In this document: positions 16,116-25,217 of the stretch, in pieces | Layout of the letters: each line of letters starts with the position of its first letter | Numbering within the stretch: position 1 is the first letter of the stretch | Assembly (NCBI GenBank): GCA_964633715.1 | Contig: CAZWHQ010000012.1 | Coordinates: 29,191 to 93,190, forward strand | Direction: 5' to 3' | DNA: 64,000 bases | Source: JAUWVG01 sp964633715 | GTDB lineage: Bacteria; Acidobacteriota; Aminicenantia; Aminicenantales; Aminicenantaceae | Translations under genes and position numbers: made by a program | Notes under the pieces: generated by a model | Told to the model about the DNA's origin: nothing | The model's database searches: none | What the model saw: only the letters and a program-made list of their open reading frames with translations

Positions 16116-17441
16116 CTATATTTTAACCAGCTCTTCGATGGCAAACGGCTGTTCCTGCTCGATACTCCGGCGGGCTGCAACACCGATCAAAATAGAGAGA
16201 ACGCCATCCCGACTTCCCGCCCCCTGTTCCAGAAGATCATCCCCGGGATTCCGGAAGATTCTATCCTGCATGATCTGGTCCGCACCCCAATGGCTTCCTC
16301 CTTGCCCAGATTCCAGGCTAAACGTCAAAGTGTCTTTGAAATTTCTGGTGAGGCGAAAATCCGCAAGACTCTCGACCTTCCATGGTTGGTTATGGTAAAC
16401 ACGCGCATCGAGCCGTCCCTTTGTCCCATTAAATCCCACAGAATATCCCTCATAGGGCATAAATGCGTTCAAAGAATAACTCATTGTCACACGGTTGTGG
16501 TACTGGACCTGGACGTTCATGGTGTCCCAGATGTTGATTCTCTTCCGAAAAACACAGGCATCACGGATGTACCCATCGGCAGATTCGGCCTTTACGTAGA
16601 GATTCATTAAATGCTCATCCTGTGTGATATCCCAGAAGAATTCACACGAATCCTTATAGGGACAGGTCATACAGCGGCCGCTCCGGGCTGTTCCGTTAAA
16701 GCCATACTTACGCAATTCCCCGTAAGCATTCACTTCTACAGGTTCAGCAGCCAACCACCAATTCATGAGGTCATAGTGATGAGTAGCCTTGTGCACAAGA
16801 AGAGAGCCTGAAAACTGCTTGAATCCATGCCAGCGTCGGAAATAAGAGGCCCCGTGATAGACATCCAGATAGTAGTTAAAATCTACAGATGTGATCTCTC
16901 CAATCTCCCGGGACAAGAGAATCTCCTTGATTTTGACCGCATCCGGATTGTACCGGTAATTAAATGTCACAACGAGGTTCTTTCCTGTCCTTTTTTCTGT
17001 ATCGATAATCTTCTGCGCCAAAGTCTCATCAGTGGCAAGGGGTTTTTCTGTAATCACGTCACACCCCATCTCCATCGCCAGACAGATATACTTGGCATGA
17101 AAGCAGTCCATGGTGGTCACAATCACTGTTTCAGGTTGTGTGTCTTTGACCATTTTATGAAAATCTGTGTAAGTTGGACATGTCGCCCCCATATAACGTT
17201 TTGAGTATTCCAACCGGATTGGATTGATGTCACAAAGCCCGACCATTTCCAGCACATCGCCGTAATCCTGCAGCAGTGTTTTTCCCCACAGTGAAGATCC
17301 TCTGATCCCAGTGCCAACCAGGGCAATCCTTTTCTTCTTGACCGGTTGGGCAAAAAGAAGGTTCCCTTTGTTCACCAGGGAATATCCGGTCACACCCAAG
17401 GCAGCCCCCACCGAAGTGGACAAAAACTTACGTCGACTCAA
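16116..17441 (-). CDS. Tat-exported Gfo/Idh/MocA-family oxidoreductase with Cys cluster
   Basis: Residues 1-30 form a Tat signal (SRRKFLSTSVGAALG), 38-135 a Rossmann domain (RIALVGTGIRG; EKPLA at 132-136) and the rest the Gfo/Idh C-terminal domain with HHYDLMNWW. An unusual CMTCPYKDSC (C257, C260, C266) could bind metal. In the sequence as given the frame opens only at a TTG (17439-17441) behind ten A residues. A better start, GTG at 17463 with GGAGG 5 nt upstream, is one base out of frame. Removing one A gives a normal MTKSKKKLSRRKFLS Tat N-terminus, so the A10 tract likely holds an indel or a slippage site. First gene of a three-gene operon. Confidence 0.9.
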   Translation of the reverse strand: MSRRKFLSTSVGAALGVTGYSLVNKGNLLFAQPVKKKRIALVGTGIRGSSLWGKTLLQDYGDVLEMVGLCDINPIRLEYSKRYMGATCPTYTDFHKMVKDTQPETVIVTTMDCFHAKYICLAMEMGCDVITEKPLATDETLAQKIIDTEKRTGKNLVVTFNYRYNPDAVKIKEILLSREIGEITSVDFNYYLDVYHGASYFRRWHGFKQFSGSLLVHKATHHYDLMNWWLAAEPVEVNAYGELRKYGFNGTARSGRCMTCPYKDSCEFFWDITQDEHLMNLYVKAESADGYIRDACVFRKRINIWDTMNVQVQYHNRVTMSYSLNAFMPYEGYSVGFNGTKGRLDARVYHNQPWKVESLADFRLTRNFKDTLTFSLESGQGGSHWGADQIMQDRIFRNPGDDLLEQGAGSRDGVLSILIGVAARRSIEQEQPFAIEELVKI

Positions 17442-17505
17442 TTTTTTTTTTAGATTTTGTCACAAACGCCTCCCCATTCAAAATATATCCTTACACTTTA
17501 GGTAG

Positions 17506-17534
17506 CTTCTATCACAGGAAAAAAGGGATGTCAA
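17506..17534 (-). promoter_or_regulatory. Promoter of the Gfo/Idh operon (conserved-spacer type)
   Basis: Minus-strand TTGACA (17529-17534), 17-nt spacer TCCCTTTTTTCCTGTGA, -10 TAGAAG (17506-17511), with TG one base before the -10 (extended -10). The spacer is almost the same as in promoters at 24548-24577 and 51536-51564. Confidence 0.7.
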
Positions 17535-17556
17535 AACCAAGGGTGAAGGAGGATTT

Positions 17557-18420
17557 TTAGTCCTGAGCTAGCTCAAGGATGTTGGTCAAAGGACTGTATG
17601 TATTTTCAAGTCGGGAGAGAAATGGGCGAAAAGATGCTTCGATCACAAAAGGAAGGCCATCCTGCCAAGGGATTCGACGGAAATCCTCTTCCAGAGCTTG
17701 TATTTCAGCCAGGAAAGCTCCTCTCCACTCATCATCTCCTGGTTTTACTGGAGGTGAATCCAACTGAGGAACCTGGTTTTTTAGTATAGACAGTATTAAA
17801 TGGTTTATCCTCTCGACCATATTTATTTCACGTTCCTCTAGGTTTTCTTCTCTGTCCCACTCATCAAATCTCCACTCTCTATCACTCTGGACAAGCTGAA
17901 AACCCGGACCGTCTCCGGGAGATTTCCCGAGCATGGAATAATAGGAAAGAATGTAAATATACATATACTCCCCTAAACCCATCTTAACGTCAAGGAGAGC
18001 CTGACTGCGTTGCGCATAGTAATCACCAATCCCGGGGATCAGACTAAAAGCCGCTCTGAATGCGTGAAAAACTTGACCTGGTTTCCTGTTTTCTTTTCTT
18101 TGATTTTCACGATTCCGGATTTCGTCGAGAACGGAAATGGAGTCATCCAACCTGTCACGGGCAGGAACCGTAATTTCTCTGACATAAAGAAAGTCTTCCA
18201 TTCGCTCAAAGGAGATGCGCCCATCTGAAGGAGGTGTATATTCTTCAATTTCACCATAGAGGTTTTTTAGAGAATCCGTCAATTCTCCTGTTTCTTCGAA
18301 TTTATAGACCAAGTCTTTTACAAAGAAAAATCCTAGAGTCAGCAGAACCAGCAGAATAACCACAATGGCTCCGCAGCCAATACCACAACCAATGAGCCAT
18401 TTTTTTGTGGACTTTTCCAT
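17557..18420 (-). CDS. Membrane-anchored hypothetical protein
   Basis: No family recognised. The 287-residue product has a Gly/Cys-rich N-terminus (WLIGCGIGCGAIVV) leading into one transmembrane helix at about 15-35, then a long helical, charged extracytoplasmic domain of about 250 residues. No catalytic motif is evident. It is the last gene of a minus-strand operon behind an aminotransferase (8-nt gap) and an alpha/beta hydrolase. Start ATG at 18420 overlaps no neighbour; weak AGGTGAAGG precedes it. Confidence 0.8.
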   Translation of the reverse strand: MEKSTKKWLIGCGIGCGAIVVILLVLLTLGFFFVKDLVYKFEETGELTDSLKNLYGEIEEYTPPSDGRISFERMEDFLYVREITVPARDRLDDSISVLDEIRNRENQRKENRKPGQVFHAFRAAFSLIPGIGDYYAQRSQALLDVKMGLGEYMYIYILSYYSMLGKSPGDGPGFQLVQSDREWRFDEWDREENLEEREINMVERINHLILSILKNQVPQLDSPPVKPGDDEWRGAFLAEIQALEEDFRRIPWQDGLPFVIEASFRPFLSRLENTYSPLTNILELAQD

Positions 18421-18428
18421 CCTTCACC

Positions 18429-19532
18429 TCAAGATGCAGTTAATTCCGCCAGTGCTTTATTTAAGTTGTTTAGACCGATTTTAATTTTCTCAGGCTCACC
18501 ACCAAATCCCAACCTGAAATGTGTTGGATCCATCTCGAAACATCTCCCGGGAACGACAAACGTTTTATATTTATTTGCGAGAAGCCGGTAAAGTCTTTCC
18601 GGATCAATGGCCATTTGGCCCTTTATTCGAGGGAAACCCACGACTCCTGCCTCTGGATAAATCCACTCGAAATTTTCCTGTTGATTGATCCAGTCGGCAG
18701 CGATGCCTCGATTTTTTTCGATCCGCTGTTTGGCTTTGTCCACAAATCGTTTTTTTTCGGTGAGCACCCGGGACGCAATCTCTTCACTGAGAGCATTATT
18801 CGCAATGCTGACCTGCTCCCGGACAGCCAGAGCCGTATTGAGAACATTTTGATCCAATGTGGCCAGCCATCCCGTTCGTAATCCAGGCAGTCCGTAAGAT
18901 TTAGAGAGACTCGAGATGCTGATCACCTTTGGACTCAAGGTGGCCGCAGGAGGAAGTGGATCCTTAAAATCCATATCCCTGTAGGTTTCGTCAAAAAGAA
19001 TATAAATATCTTTGGATTCGGCCATGTCGATTATTTTTTGGAGTTCCCCGCTTGAAATTTTCGAACCTGTAGGATTGTTGGGATGAGTCAGGCTGATCAG
19101 TTTTGTTTGAGGTGTGATCTTTTCCTTGATTTCTTCTCCAATTGGCCTGAATTTGTTGTCATACTTTAGAGTATAGAGGTCTACATTACATCCTAACGAT
19201 CGGGGCACTTCATAGTTTGAGGGATAATTTGGGTGTTCAACTATTACATGGTCGCCCGGTTTGATAAGAGATGCGGCAATCACAAAATTGGCCTCACTTG
19301 CACCGGTTGTGACGATGATGTGTTCCGGTGATAATCCGGGATAGGATAAAGCGATGATCTCTCGTAAATCGGGCCGGCCTTTGTGGTATCCATATCTTAG
19401 TAAAATATCGTTCAGGTCGATATCGAGGTGCCGTACGCCGAGTGTTTTTACCGCACTCTCCCCGATGTCATATTCGATCTCATATTGATAGGTATCAAAC
19501 CAGTCCTCTAATTCCATCCTTTGAAACCACAT
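18429..19532 (-). CDS. PLP-dependent aminotransferase, class I/II
   Basis: A 367-residue fold-type I aminotransferase. Visible motifs are the cofactor-binding TTGASEANF, the HPNNPTG loop, the FDETYRDM strand Asp/Tyr, the PLP lysine in SSLSKSYGLPGLRTGW, and the carboxylate-binding Arg near HFRLGFGG. The N-terminus MWFQRMELEDWFDTYQYEIE is typical of a subgroup of capreomycidine-synthase-like or aspartate-aminotransferase-like enzymes. AGGAGA lies 8 nt before the ATG. It is cytosolic. The substrate amino acid cannot be fixed. Confidence 0.93.
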   Translation of the reverse strand: MWFQRMELEDWFDTYQYEIEYDIGESAVKTLGVRHLDIDLNDILLRYGYHKGRPDLREIIALSYPGLSPEHIIVTTGASEANFVIAASLIKPGDHVIVEHPNYPSNYEVPRSLGCNVDLYTLKYDNKFRPIGEEIKEKITPQTKLISLTHPNNPTGSKISSGELQKIIDMAESKDIYILFDETYRDMDFKDPLPPAATLSPKVISISSLSKSYGLPGLRTGWLATLDQNVLNTALAVREQVSIANNALSEEIASRVLTEKKRFVDKAKQRIEKNRGIAADWINQQENFEWIYPEAGVVGFPRIKGQMAIDPERLYRLLANKYKTFVVPGRCFEMDPTHFRLGFGGEPEKIKIGLNNLNKALAELTAS

Positions 19533-19544
19533 GAATCCAGTCTC

Positions 19545-20444
19545 CTATATATTGTGTGAATTGATGAATGTGAGAATATGCTGACGCAGCTGTTTGCTTG
19601 AAAGAGCCCCTGTCCAGTGCCCTTTGTCCAACACAAAAACAGGATGTTCGCCATAACTTTCCTTCTGCCTTTTATACCGGAACAGCTGATCGTATCTGGC
19701 CAGCAATGGAAAAACATTGTCGCTGTTGACTTTTTTAAAATCCTTCTCAAAATCTAACTTTTCATTGACGATTTCCCACTGTTCATGCACAATTTTGGCC
19801 ATTCTATTGTAAGCAGATGTCATAAAGACATCACTCAGAGATGCCCCTGCACACAAAGGGATGTAGACATCAGCAGTGTTGAAATAGGTCCTGTGGAGAT
19901 TAGCCGCTAAACCACCCAGGCTGACTCCAGCAACAAACACTTGGCCTCGTCCCTCTGATTTTATGTATTTGACCAGAAAATCGATCAATTTCGCACAAAC
20001 AGAGAGCATAGCAATAAAACTTGTCAAGTGTCCCATCCGTTTGGCATATTTTAGGATGGAACCCTTGTGAAAGGGTGCACGAAGAGCGATGAGGTTTGCC
20101 TCTATAGGTTCCCGCGAAGACACAAAAATATCTCGGAATGTATTCTTTATATACCAATGAAAATCAAAAGGACGTTCAAGGTTCCCATGATGATAGATGA
20201 TAGTGGGATAATCCGTTCCTTTCCACTGGTGGATTAAAAATGCCGGATTCATGACCCCAGCTTCTGTTTCAGCCTCCACTTCATATTTTCCCTCGCCCAA
20301 TATCGTGGGAACTTTTAGTTTGATTTTTTTGAGATGCTCCACATAGGTGGAACTCTCTATACTCTTGGAAAAAACTTTGTTATTGATCAGAAGAACTTCA
20401 GTGCTCCTGATGGAAATGTGATCTATCAAGGCATGGATATTCAT
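19545..20444 (-). CDS. Alpha/beta hydrolase
   Basis: A 299-residue protein without signal peptide. The oxyanion region is IIYHHGNLERP, the nucleophile elbow GVSLGGLAA and the likely catalytic His LDKGHWTGAL near the C-terminus; a catalytic Asp/Glu is not unambiguous. It belongs to the large dienelactone-hydrolase/BAAT-like group. It begins the operon leading to the aminotransferase (12-nt gap). Substrate unknown. Confidence 0.85.
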   Translation of the reverse strand: MNIHALIDHISIRSTEVLLINNKVFSKSIESSTYVEHLKKIKLKVPTILGEGKYEVEAETEAGVMNPAFLIHQWKGTDYPTIIYHHGNLERPFDFHWYIKNTFRDIFVSSREPIEANLIALRAPFHKGSILKYAKRMGHLTSFIAMLSVCAKLIDFLVKYIKSEGRGQVFVAGVSLGGLAANLHRTYFNTADVYIPLCAGASLSDVFMTSAYNRMAKIVHEQWEIVNEKLDFEKDFKKVNSDNVFPLLARYDQLFRYKRQKESYGEHPVFVLDKGHWTGALSSKQLRQHILTFINSHNI

Positions 20445-20613
20445 TTTTACATAAGGCCAGTCCTGTTTAAGATCATTTCATTTTAAAGAATTCTGAAACT
20501 TAAATAAAGACACGTCTTTTGGAAAGCATCCCATTTCCCGCGATTTCAAGAAAGAATTCTCCGCAAAGTGATAAGAAATCACGAAAATGAGGAAACTTCC
20601 CAATTGAGTTGGC

Positions 20614-20642
20614 TTGACTTTTTGAGAAGGTGGTGGTAATTC
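20614..20642 (+). promoter_or_regulatory. Candidate promoter of the M28 peptidase gene
   Basis: TTGACT (20614-20619), 17-nt spacer, TAATTC (20637-20642), 35 nt upstream of the ATG. The remaining part of the 233-nt divergent gap holds nothing else recognisable. Confidence 0.45.
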
Positions 20643-20677
20643 AGATTCTTTAAAAGATCGGATATTTGGAGGAATAA

Positions 20678-22345
20678 ATGGCCAAAAAAACTCACTTCTA
20701 CCTATCTATTTTTATAGTGATTTTTCTTCTTTTTCCCGGCTGTACAAGCAAAACTTCTGGGATAGAAGAAGCTCTAGCAAGTATCTCGTTGGAGGATTTT
20801 AAAAAAGACATAAAAATTCTCTCCTCGGACGAATTCGAAGGCCGCTCTCCCGCTTCTAAGGGAGAAGAGCTGACCATTGAGTTCTTGAAAAACGAGTTCC
20901 AGGCCCTGGGACTTGAACCGGGAAATAAGGGCAGTTTTTTCCAGGAAGTTCCACTGGTCAAGATTACTTCGATTCCCTCCAAAACTCTGGAAATTTCGGG
21001 ACAGAATACTTCTCATACATTCCGATACGGCGATGAATATGTCGGCACAACCAAACAAGTTGTTGATGAGGTTTCCCTTAGAGATTCAGAGATGATTTAT
21101 GTCGGTTACGGCATTGTCGCACCGGAATACGGTTGGAATGACTATGAGGGTATCGATGTGAAGGGAAAAACCGTCGTCATTCAGGTGAATGATCCCGGAT
21201 TCGCGACGCAAGATCCAGATCTTTTTAACGGCCGCGCCATGACCTATTACGGCCGGTGGACCTACAAATACGAAGAAGCTGCACGCCAGGGAGCGGCAGG
21301 CGCTCTCATCATTCATGAAACCGAACCTGCTGCCTACGGTTGGGATGTCGTGTTTAATGGCTGGACCGGGCCTCAGTTTAATTTGGAGAATAAGGACAAC
21401 AAGATGTCCACTTGTGCCGTCGAAGGATGGATCACTTTGGAGACTGCTCACCGGATATTCGAGCAGGCCGGACTTGACTTCGATGAGTCAAAGAGGGCCG
21501 CTGCCAATTTAGGATTCAAGCCCGTTCCCATGGAACTGACCGCCAATTTAACATTAAAAAACAGCATCGAGTACTCTCGATCCAATAACGTTATTGCCGT
21601 CCTGCCAGGTTCAGAACGGCCGGATGAAGTGATTTTCTACACAGCCCATTGGGATCATTTCGGAATCGACACTTCCCTGGAAGGGGATCAGATCTTCAAT
21701 GGAGCATTGGATAACGCGACCGGAACTGCAGCCCTTATCCAACTGGCCGAAGCATTCCTGAAGCTGAAAACACCTCCCGCCCGCTCGATAGCCTTCATGG
21801 CCGTTACCGCTGAAGAACAGGGATTGCTTGGCTCTCTATATTACGCCACTCATCCCATCTATCCCAAGACGAAGACCGTTGCCTCCATCAATATGGATGC
21901 TCTCAACATCTATGGGAAAATGAACGATATCACGGTCATTGGCTACGGACAATCTGAACTGGACGACTACGTGGAAACCGCTGCCGCAAAGCAGGGACGA
22001 CGTGTTCGACCTGATCCTAAGCCTGAAAGAGGCTCTTTTTTCCGCTCGGATCATTTCAGTTTTGCCAAACAGGGCATTCCCGCCCTCTATACAGGCGCAG
22101 GGATCGATCATGTAGAGCATGGAGAAGCATGGACACTTGAAAAAAGAGATGCCTATATCGCTGAAAAATACCACAAGCCTTCGGATAATTACGATCCTAA
22201 TTGGGACCTTTCCGGCGCGATTGATGACCTGCGTTTGCTGTTTAATATTGCTCACAAGTTAAGCATGGAATCCTCTTTTCCAAACTGGAAAGAAGGAAGT
22301 GAGTTCAAAGCTAAAAGAGATGCCGATATGTCCGAAAAAAAATAA
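20678..22345 (+). CDS. M28-family metallopeptidase lipoprotein with PA domain
   Basis: A 555-residue exported zinc aminopeptidase. A lipobox (LLFPGC, Cys22) follows the signal. A PA (protease-associated) domain lies at about 130-270. The M28 catalytic domain at about 300-530 shows the zinc ligands: TAHWDHFG, ALDNATG, AEEQGLLGS with the catalytic Glu, SINMDA and YHKPSDNYD. All are intact, so it should release N-terminal amino acids from peptides at the cell envelope. TTGGAGGA precedes the ATG. A collapsed alpha/beta-hydrolase remnant follows. Confidence 0.95.
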   Translation: MAKKTHFYLSIFIVIFLLFPGCTSKTSGIEEALASISLEDFKKDIKILSSDEFEGRSPASKGEELTIEFLKNEFQALGLEPGNKGSFFQEVPLVKITSIPSKTLEISGQNTSHTFRYGDEYVGTTKQVVDEVSLRDSEMIYVGYGIVAPEYGWNDYEGIDVKGKTVVIQVNDPGFATQDPDLFNGRAMTYYGRWTYKYEEAARQGAAGALIIHETEPAAYGWDVVFNGWTGPQFNLENKDNKMSTCAVEGWITLETAHRIFEQAGLDFDESKRAAANLGFKPVPMELTANLTLKNSIEYSRSNNVIAVLPGSERPDEVIFYTAHWDHFGIDTSLEGDQIFNGALDNATGTAALIQLAEAFLKLKTPPARSIAFMAVTAEEQGLLGSLYYATHPIYPKTKTVASINMDALNIYGKMNDITVIGYGQSELDDYVETAAAKQGRRVRPDPKPERGSFFRSDHFSFAKQGIPALYTGAGIDHVEHGEAWTLEKRDAYIAEKYHKPSDNYDPNWDLSGAIDDLRLLFNIAHKLSMESSFPNWKEGSEFKAKRDADMSEKK

Positions 22346-22354
22346 ATAATAAGA

Positions 22355-22667
22355 TTGTTTCAAAAAATATTTTTCGAAAACTCATCCGGGATCAAACTGT
22401 GTGGAATTCTCTCCACACCCTCTTCTGAAAAACAAGAGACGATTTTTTTACTTTGCCACGGTTTTTCAACAAGCAAGGATGGCCGAACCAACACCCGGCT
22501 TGAAAAGACTCTCAATGACGGCGGGCTGGCCACTTTTCGCTTCGATTTTTTTGGACATGGAGAGTGCGGACCATATCTAATCTCAGCCCAGAGATTTTGA
22601 TAAAATGATCCGCCTGATTTCTGATTTTGTTTTGACCCACTCAAAAGATCGGATAATTTTTATTTGA
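22355..22667 (+). pseudogene. Alpha/beta hydrolase (S33-like) with internal deletion
   Basis: Residues 1-72 match the N-terminus of a serine-aminopeptidase-type alpha/beta hydrolase, up to FRFDFFGHGE, where the nucleophile region should follow. Instead about 10 unrelated codons and a stop come. In another frame (about 22590-22667) RDFDKMIRLISDFVLTHSK resembles the normal C-terminal helix of the same family. The middle, including the catalytic Ser, has been deleted with a frame change. No ATG start or good ribosome site remains (TTG only). The 3' end overlaps the convergent M14 gene by 8 nt. Confidence 0.75.
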
Positions 22668-24501
22668 TTATAATCTGCTTTTTATCGTTGCCCGCTTTTT
22701 GAGTTTTAACGGACACTTTCAAAAAGGGCTCTCCCTGTCCTTCTTTCACGCGCAAGATATAAGTCGTTTTTGCACTTGAGGCATACCCTTGGATTTGCCC
22801 GAGTTCGACTTTTTTCTCACCGTACAGAATCTCCACGTTCTCACTGGGTTCAATCTCGAGAAGCACAGGTTTGGCGATTCTCAAAGCCAACGCTTGTTCG
22901 GTAGCCGTAGGGAGGAAACCCAGATTGTCGACTTCAAGGTCCAGTTGAAAGATGCCCCCCTTTTTATCTGTGATTTTTGTCTCCCCAATCTGAACCTTTG
23001 GGGCAAGCGTGGCCAGATAGATTGTGAAGTTGTTCCCCATCTCACATTCCTTCTGTACCAGCTCTCCTTCGGGTGGACTCATCCTGTTTCTCTTCCATCC
23101 TCCGATTTCCACCTCACCGAGTGTCGGGTGATCAAAGGAATGCCAGTCGACGAATAATTTCCCATCCATTTCTTCGTCATTCCACTTGAACCGCTCTTCA
23201 TCCGAAACGTTTCCATCCTTGTTATAATCCGGAGTCGCCCAGTGTTCATCGGCCATCGAGAAAATCCCAAAGAGATTATAAGTGGTTTCCAACGAGCTCC
23301 CCCAGGCAAAATAGCCACGGTCAAAGGACTCGTTTTCCCCACAGCCGCAGAAATCAAAATTTGTTTCCCGCCTCGTCACCTCAGGATACATTCCCTCTGG
23401 AGCGTTTTTGATATGTCCATCCTTATCCCTGTAGATCTGTGAGGCTTTTCTGTTCCCGGTCCCTGGTGGATAATTCCAATGAAACACAGATGTGGCCAGA
23501 TCCCAACCGGAGTATTCGAGGCTTCTGGCTCCAATGACCTGGAAGAGTCTCAAATCTCCCTGGTTCGGAAAGTCACTATCAGCCATTGTCGTTGGAGGTC
23601 GAAGGATGACTCGTCCACAGCAGTGATGCTGTAGATAGAGGACAATGTTGGGATGGCCGGCCACAAAATCCACCTCTGCTCTGGTGATAGTTTCCTCAAG
23701 TGGATAATTTCCGCCACCGCTTTGAACGGTCTGAGGCCTCCAGTTGCCTGGATAATTCCGATTGGACAAAAATCTCGTCCGGAAACTGTCCTCATTAATT
23801 TTTCCATCCCCATCATTATCGAAACCCTCACTGTAGGTCGTATAATATGTCCCGCCTATCTCATCGGGGGCTTTCCTGACCAATACCCTTGGATCCTTGT
23901 CCGATATCTTCATGGTTCCTTCGGGATCCTTTTTCCTCATCTGGACAATAAAACCATCTCCGTCCACATCTTCGGGAGGATCTTCGTCAAACAATCCGTC
24001 CCCGTCATTGTCAACAGGATTAGGATCTTCTCCGGCCGGTTTTCCGGTCAGGTAGGCCTCGGCCCCATCCACATCAAGCCTGGGAACAATGTACCAGACA
24101 AGATTGTCGACCATTTTTGTAACTTTTTCGTCTTTCCCATAATTTTCAAGCAAATGCCAGATGGTGTAGGCACACGACATGGACGCAATGACTTCACTGG
24201 AATGAATCTGGTTGAGAAAATAACCCGGTTTATCTTCAGCTTGGCCCGTCTTAGGATTGTTGATGACCAACATCCAAACATCCCTCCCCATCTGAGAGGA
24301 ACACAGCGATTGAAGCTCCGTCAGCTGAGGAAAAGCAGCATGTACGTCTTTCAGAAAATTTGTAAGCTCAGCGTATTCATAATAATGGAAAAAATCATAC
24401 GTTCCGAGAGCCTTGACCTGATTAACCTTTCCATCTCCTGCTCCCAGCAATAAGGGCAGGACAAGCATAATGCCTAAAAATAAAACAAATATTTTCCTCA
24501 T
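22660..24501 (-). CDS. Exported M14 zinc carboxypeptidase with Ca-binding-type loops
   Basis: A 613-residue exported carboxypeptidase. Signal peptide at 1-21. Zinc ligands H100 and E103 (NQIHSSEV) and a later His in LYLQHHCCG are present; the catalytic Glu is in SLETTYNLFG. Between about 165 and 250 lie Asp/Gly-rich loops of the dockerin/thrombospondin-3 type (DNDGDGLFDEDPPEDVDGDG and DNDGDGKINED), and another near 425, expected to bind calcium. The C-terminal about 120 residues are a beta-sandwich-like domain. The start at 24501 uses GGAGGG. Expressed from the conserved-spacer promoter 47 nt upstream. Confidence 0.94.
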   Translation of the reverse strand: MRKIFVLFLGIMLVLPLLLGAGDGKVNQVKALGTYDFFHYYEYAELTNFLKDVHAAFPQLTELQSLCSSQMGRDVWMLVINNPKTGQAEDKPGYFLNQIHSSEVIASMSCAYTIWHLLENYGKDEKVTKMVDNLVWYIVPRLDVDGAEAYLTGKPAGEDPNPVDNDGDGLFDEDPPEDVDGDGFIVQMRKKDPEGTMKISDKDPRVLVRKAPDEIGGTYYTTYSEGFDNDGDGKINEDSFRTRFLSNRNYPGNWRPQTVQSGGGNYPLEETITRAEVDFVAGHPNIVLYLQHHCCGRVILRPPTTMADSDFPNQGDLRLFQVIGARSLEYSGWDLATSVFHWNYPPGTGNRKASQIYRDKDGHIKNAPEGMYPEVTRRETNFDFCGCGENESFDRGYFAWGSSLETTYNLFGIFSMADEHWATPDYNKDGNVSDEERFKWNDEEMDGKLFVDWHSFDHPTLGEVEIGGWKRNRMSPPEGELVQKECEMGNNFTIYLATLAPKVQIGETKITDKKGGIFQLDLEVDNLGFLPTATEQALALRIAKPVLLEIEPSENVEILYGEKKVELGQIQGYASSAKTTYILRVKEGQGEPFLKVSVKTQKAGNDKKQIIIK

Positions 24502-24547
24502 AGAATCCCTCCTCTCCACAAGTGATAAAAATCTCTGTATGCTAGAG

Positions 24548-24577
24548 CTTATATCACAGGAAAAAAATGGATGTCAA
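24548..24577 (-). promoter_or_regulatory. Promoter of the M14 gene (conserved-spacer type)
   Basis: Minus-strand TTGACA (24572-24577), 18-nt spacer TCCATTTTTTTCCTGTGA, -10 TATAAG (24548-24553), extended by TG. Nearly identical to the promoter at 17506-17534. Confidence 0.75.
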
Positions 24578-24641
24578 AGAAAAGCCGGGAATTGAAATGT
24601 TTAGGCAGGAACGGACAGAAATGCCCAAAGAAGAAAACCAA

Positions 24642-24833
24642 CTATTTGAAACCTTTTAGCGCTCTTGCGGGCAGAAAAATAATCGTTTTAAATAGGTCTA
24701 AAACAGCCGTGACCGTGATCCCTATCAGGCGAAAAGGAATTAAAAGAATCCAGACAATGGGATAGAGAAAAAGCGCCAAAAGCGCAAGAGGCCAACACAG
24801 CACCAAGAGAATAAACCACAATAAAATTTTCAT
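24642..24833 (-). CDS. Small two-helix membrane protein
   Basis: A 63-residue very hydrophobic protein (MKILLWFILLVLCWPLALLA...), two transmembrane helices followed by a short basic C-terminus. AGGAG lies about 11 nt upstream of the ATG. Similar tiny proteins occur in related bacteria but I know no function. It stands alone between the M14 gene and a divergent zinc-finger-like gene. Confidence 0.6.
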   Translation of the reverse strand: MKILLWFILLVLCWPLALLALFLYPIVWILLIPFRLIGITVTAVLDLFKTIIFLPARALKGFK

Positions 24834-24954
24834 GTTTTGCTCTTCTCCTCACTCTATTATACGAAATATAAATGGAAAAGATTACCCCCCTTGAAGGAAT
24901 TGTGATAATAATAGTAGAATTGAAGTCTCAAAAAATTGAAAGGAGGCCAATCCC

Positions 24955-25140
24955 ATGGCTTATGAAATGAAATGCCCCTTGTGTGGTCAAGAAATGTCCG
25001 TTGACGTCGAATCAGAGGCCGAAGCCCTCGAGCTCATTCTTAAAGAAGGCATCAAACATGTGCAGGAGGCACACAAAGATCTGCCAATGGATGAAGCAAT
25101 GCTGAAACAGCTGATCCAGACAAATATGAAAAAGACATAA
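24955..25140 (+). CDS. Small DUF1059-like CPLCG protein
   Basis: A 61-residue protein starting MAYEMKCPLCGQEMSVDVESE. The single CxxC and the following acidic, helical part with HVQEAH match small DUF1059-type proteins. AAGGAGG precedes the ATG. Probably a metal-binding or structural small protein; function unknown. Confidence 0.75.
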   Translation: MAYEMKCPLCGQEMSVDVESEAEALELILKEGIKHVQEAHKDLPMDEAMLKQLIQTNMKKT

Positions 25141-25217
25141 TCTTCACAGACTTAAATCAGATTTTTACAAAATTGAATCAGCATAAAAAAATATATCAAA
25201 CAAAAAGGAAAACGGTT

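Noticed and set aside
23653..24453. A 266-codon plus-strand open frame
   Set aside because: Shadow of the M14 carboxypeptidase, whose zinc ligands are in the opposite strand.
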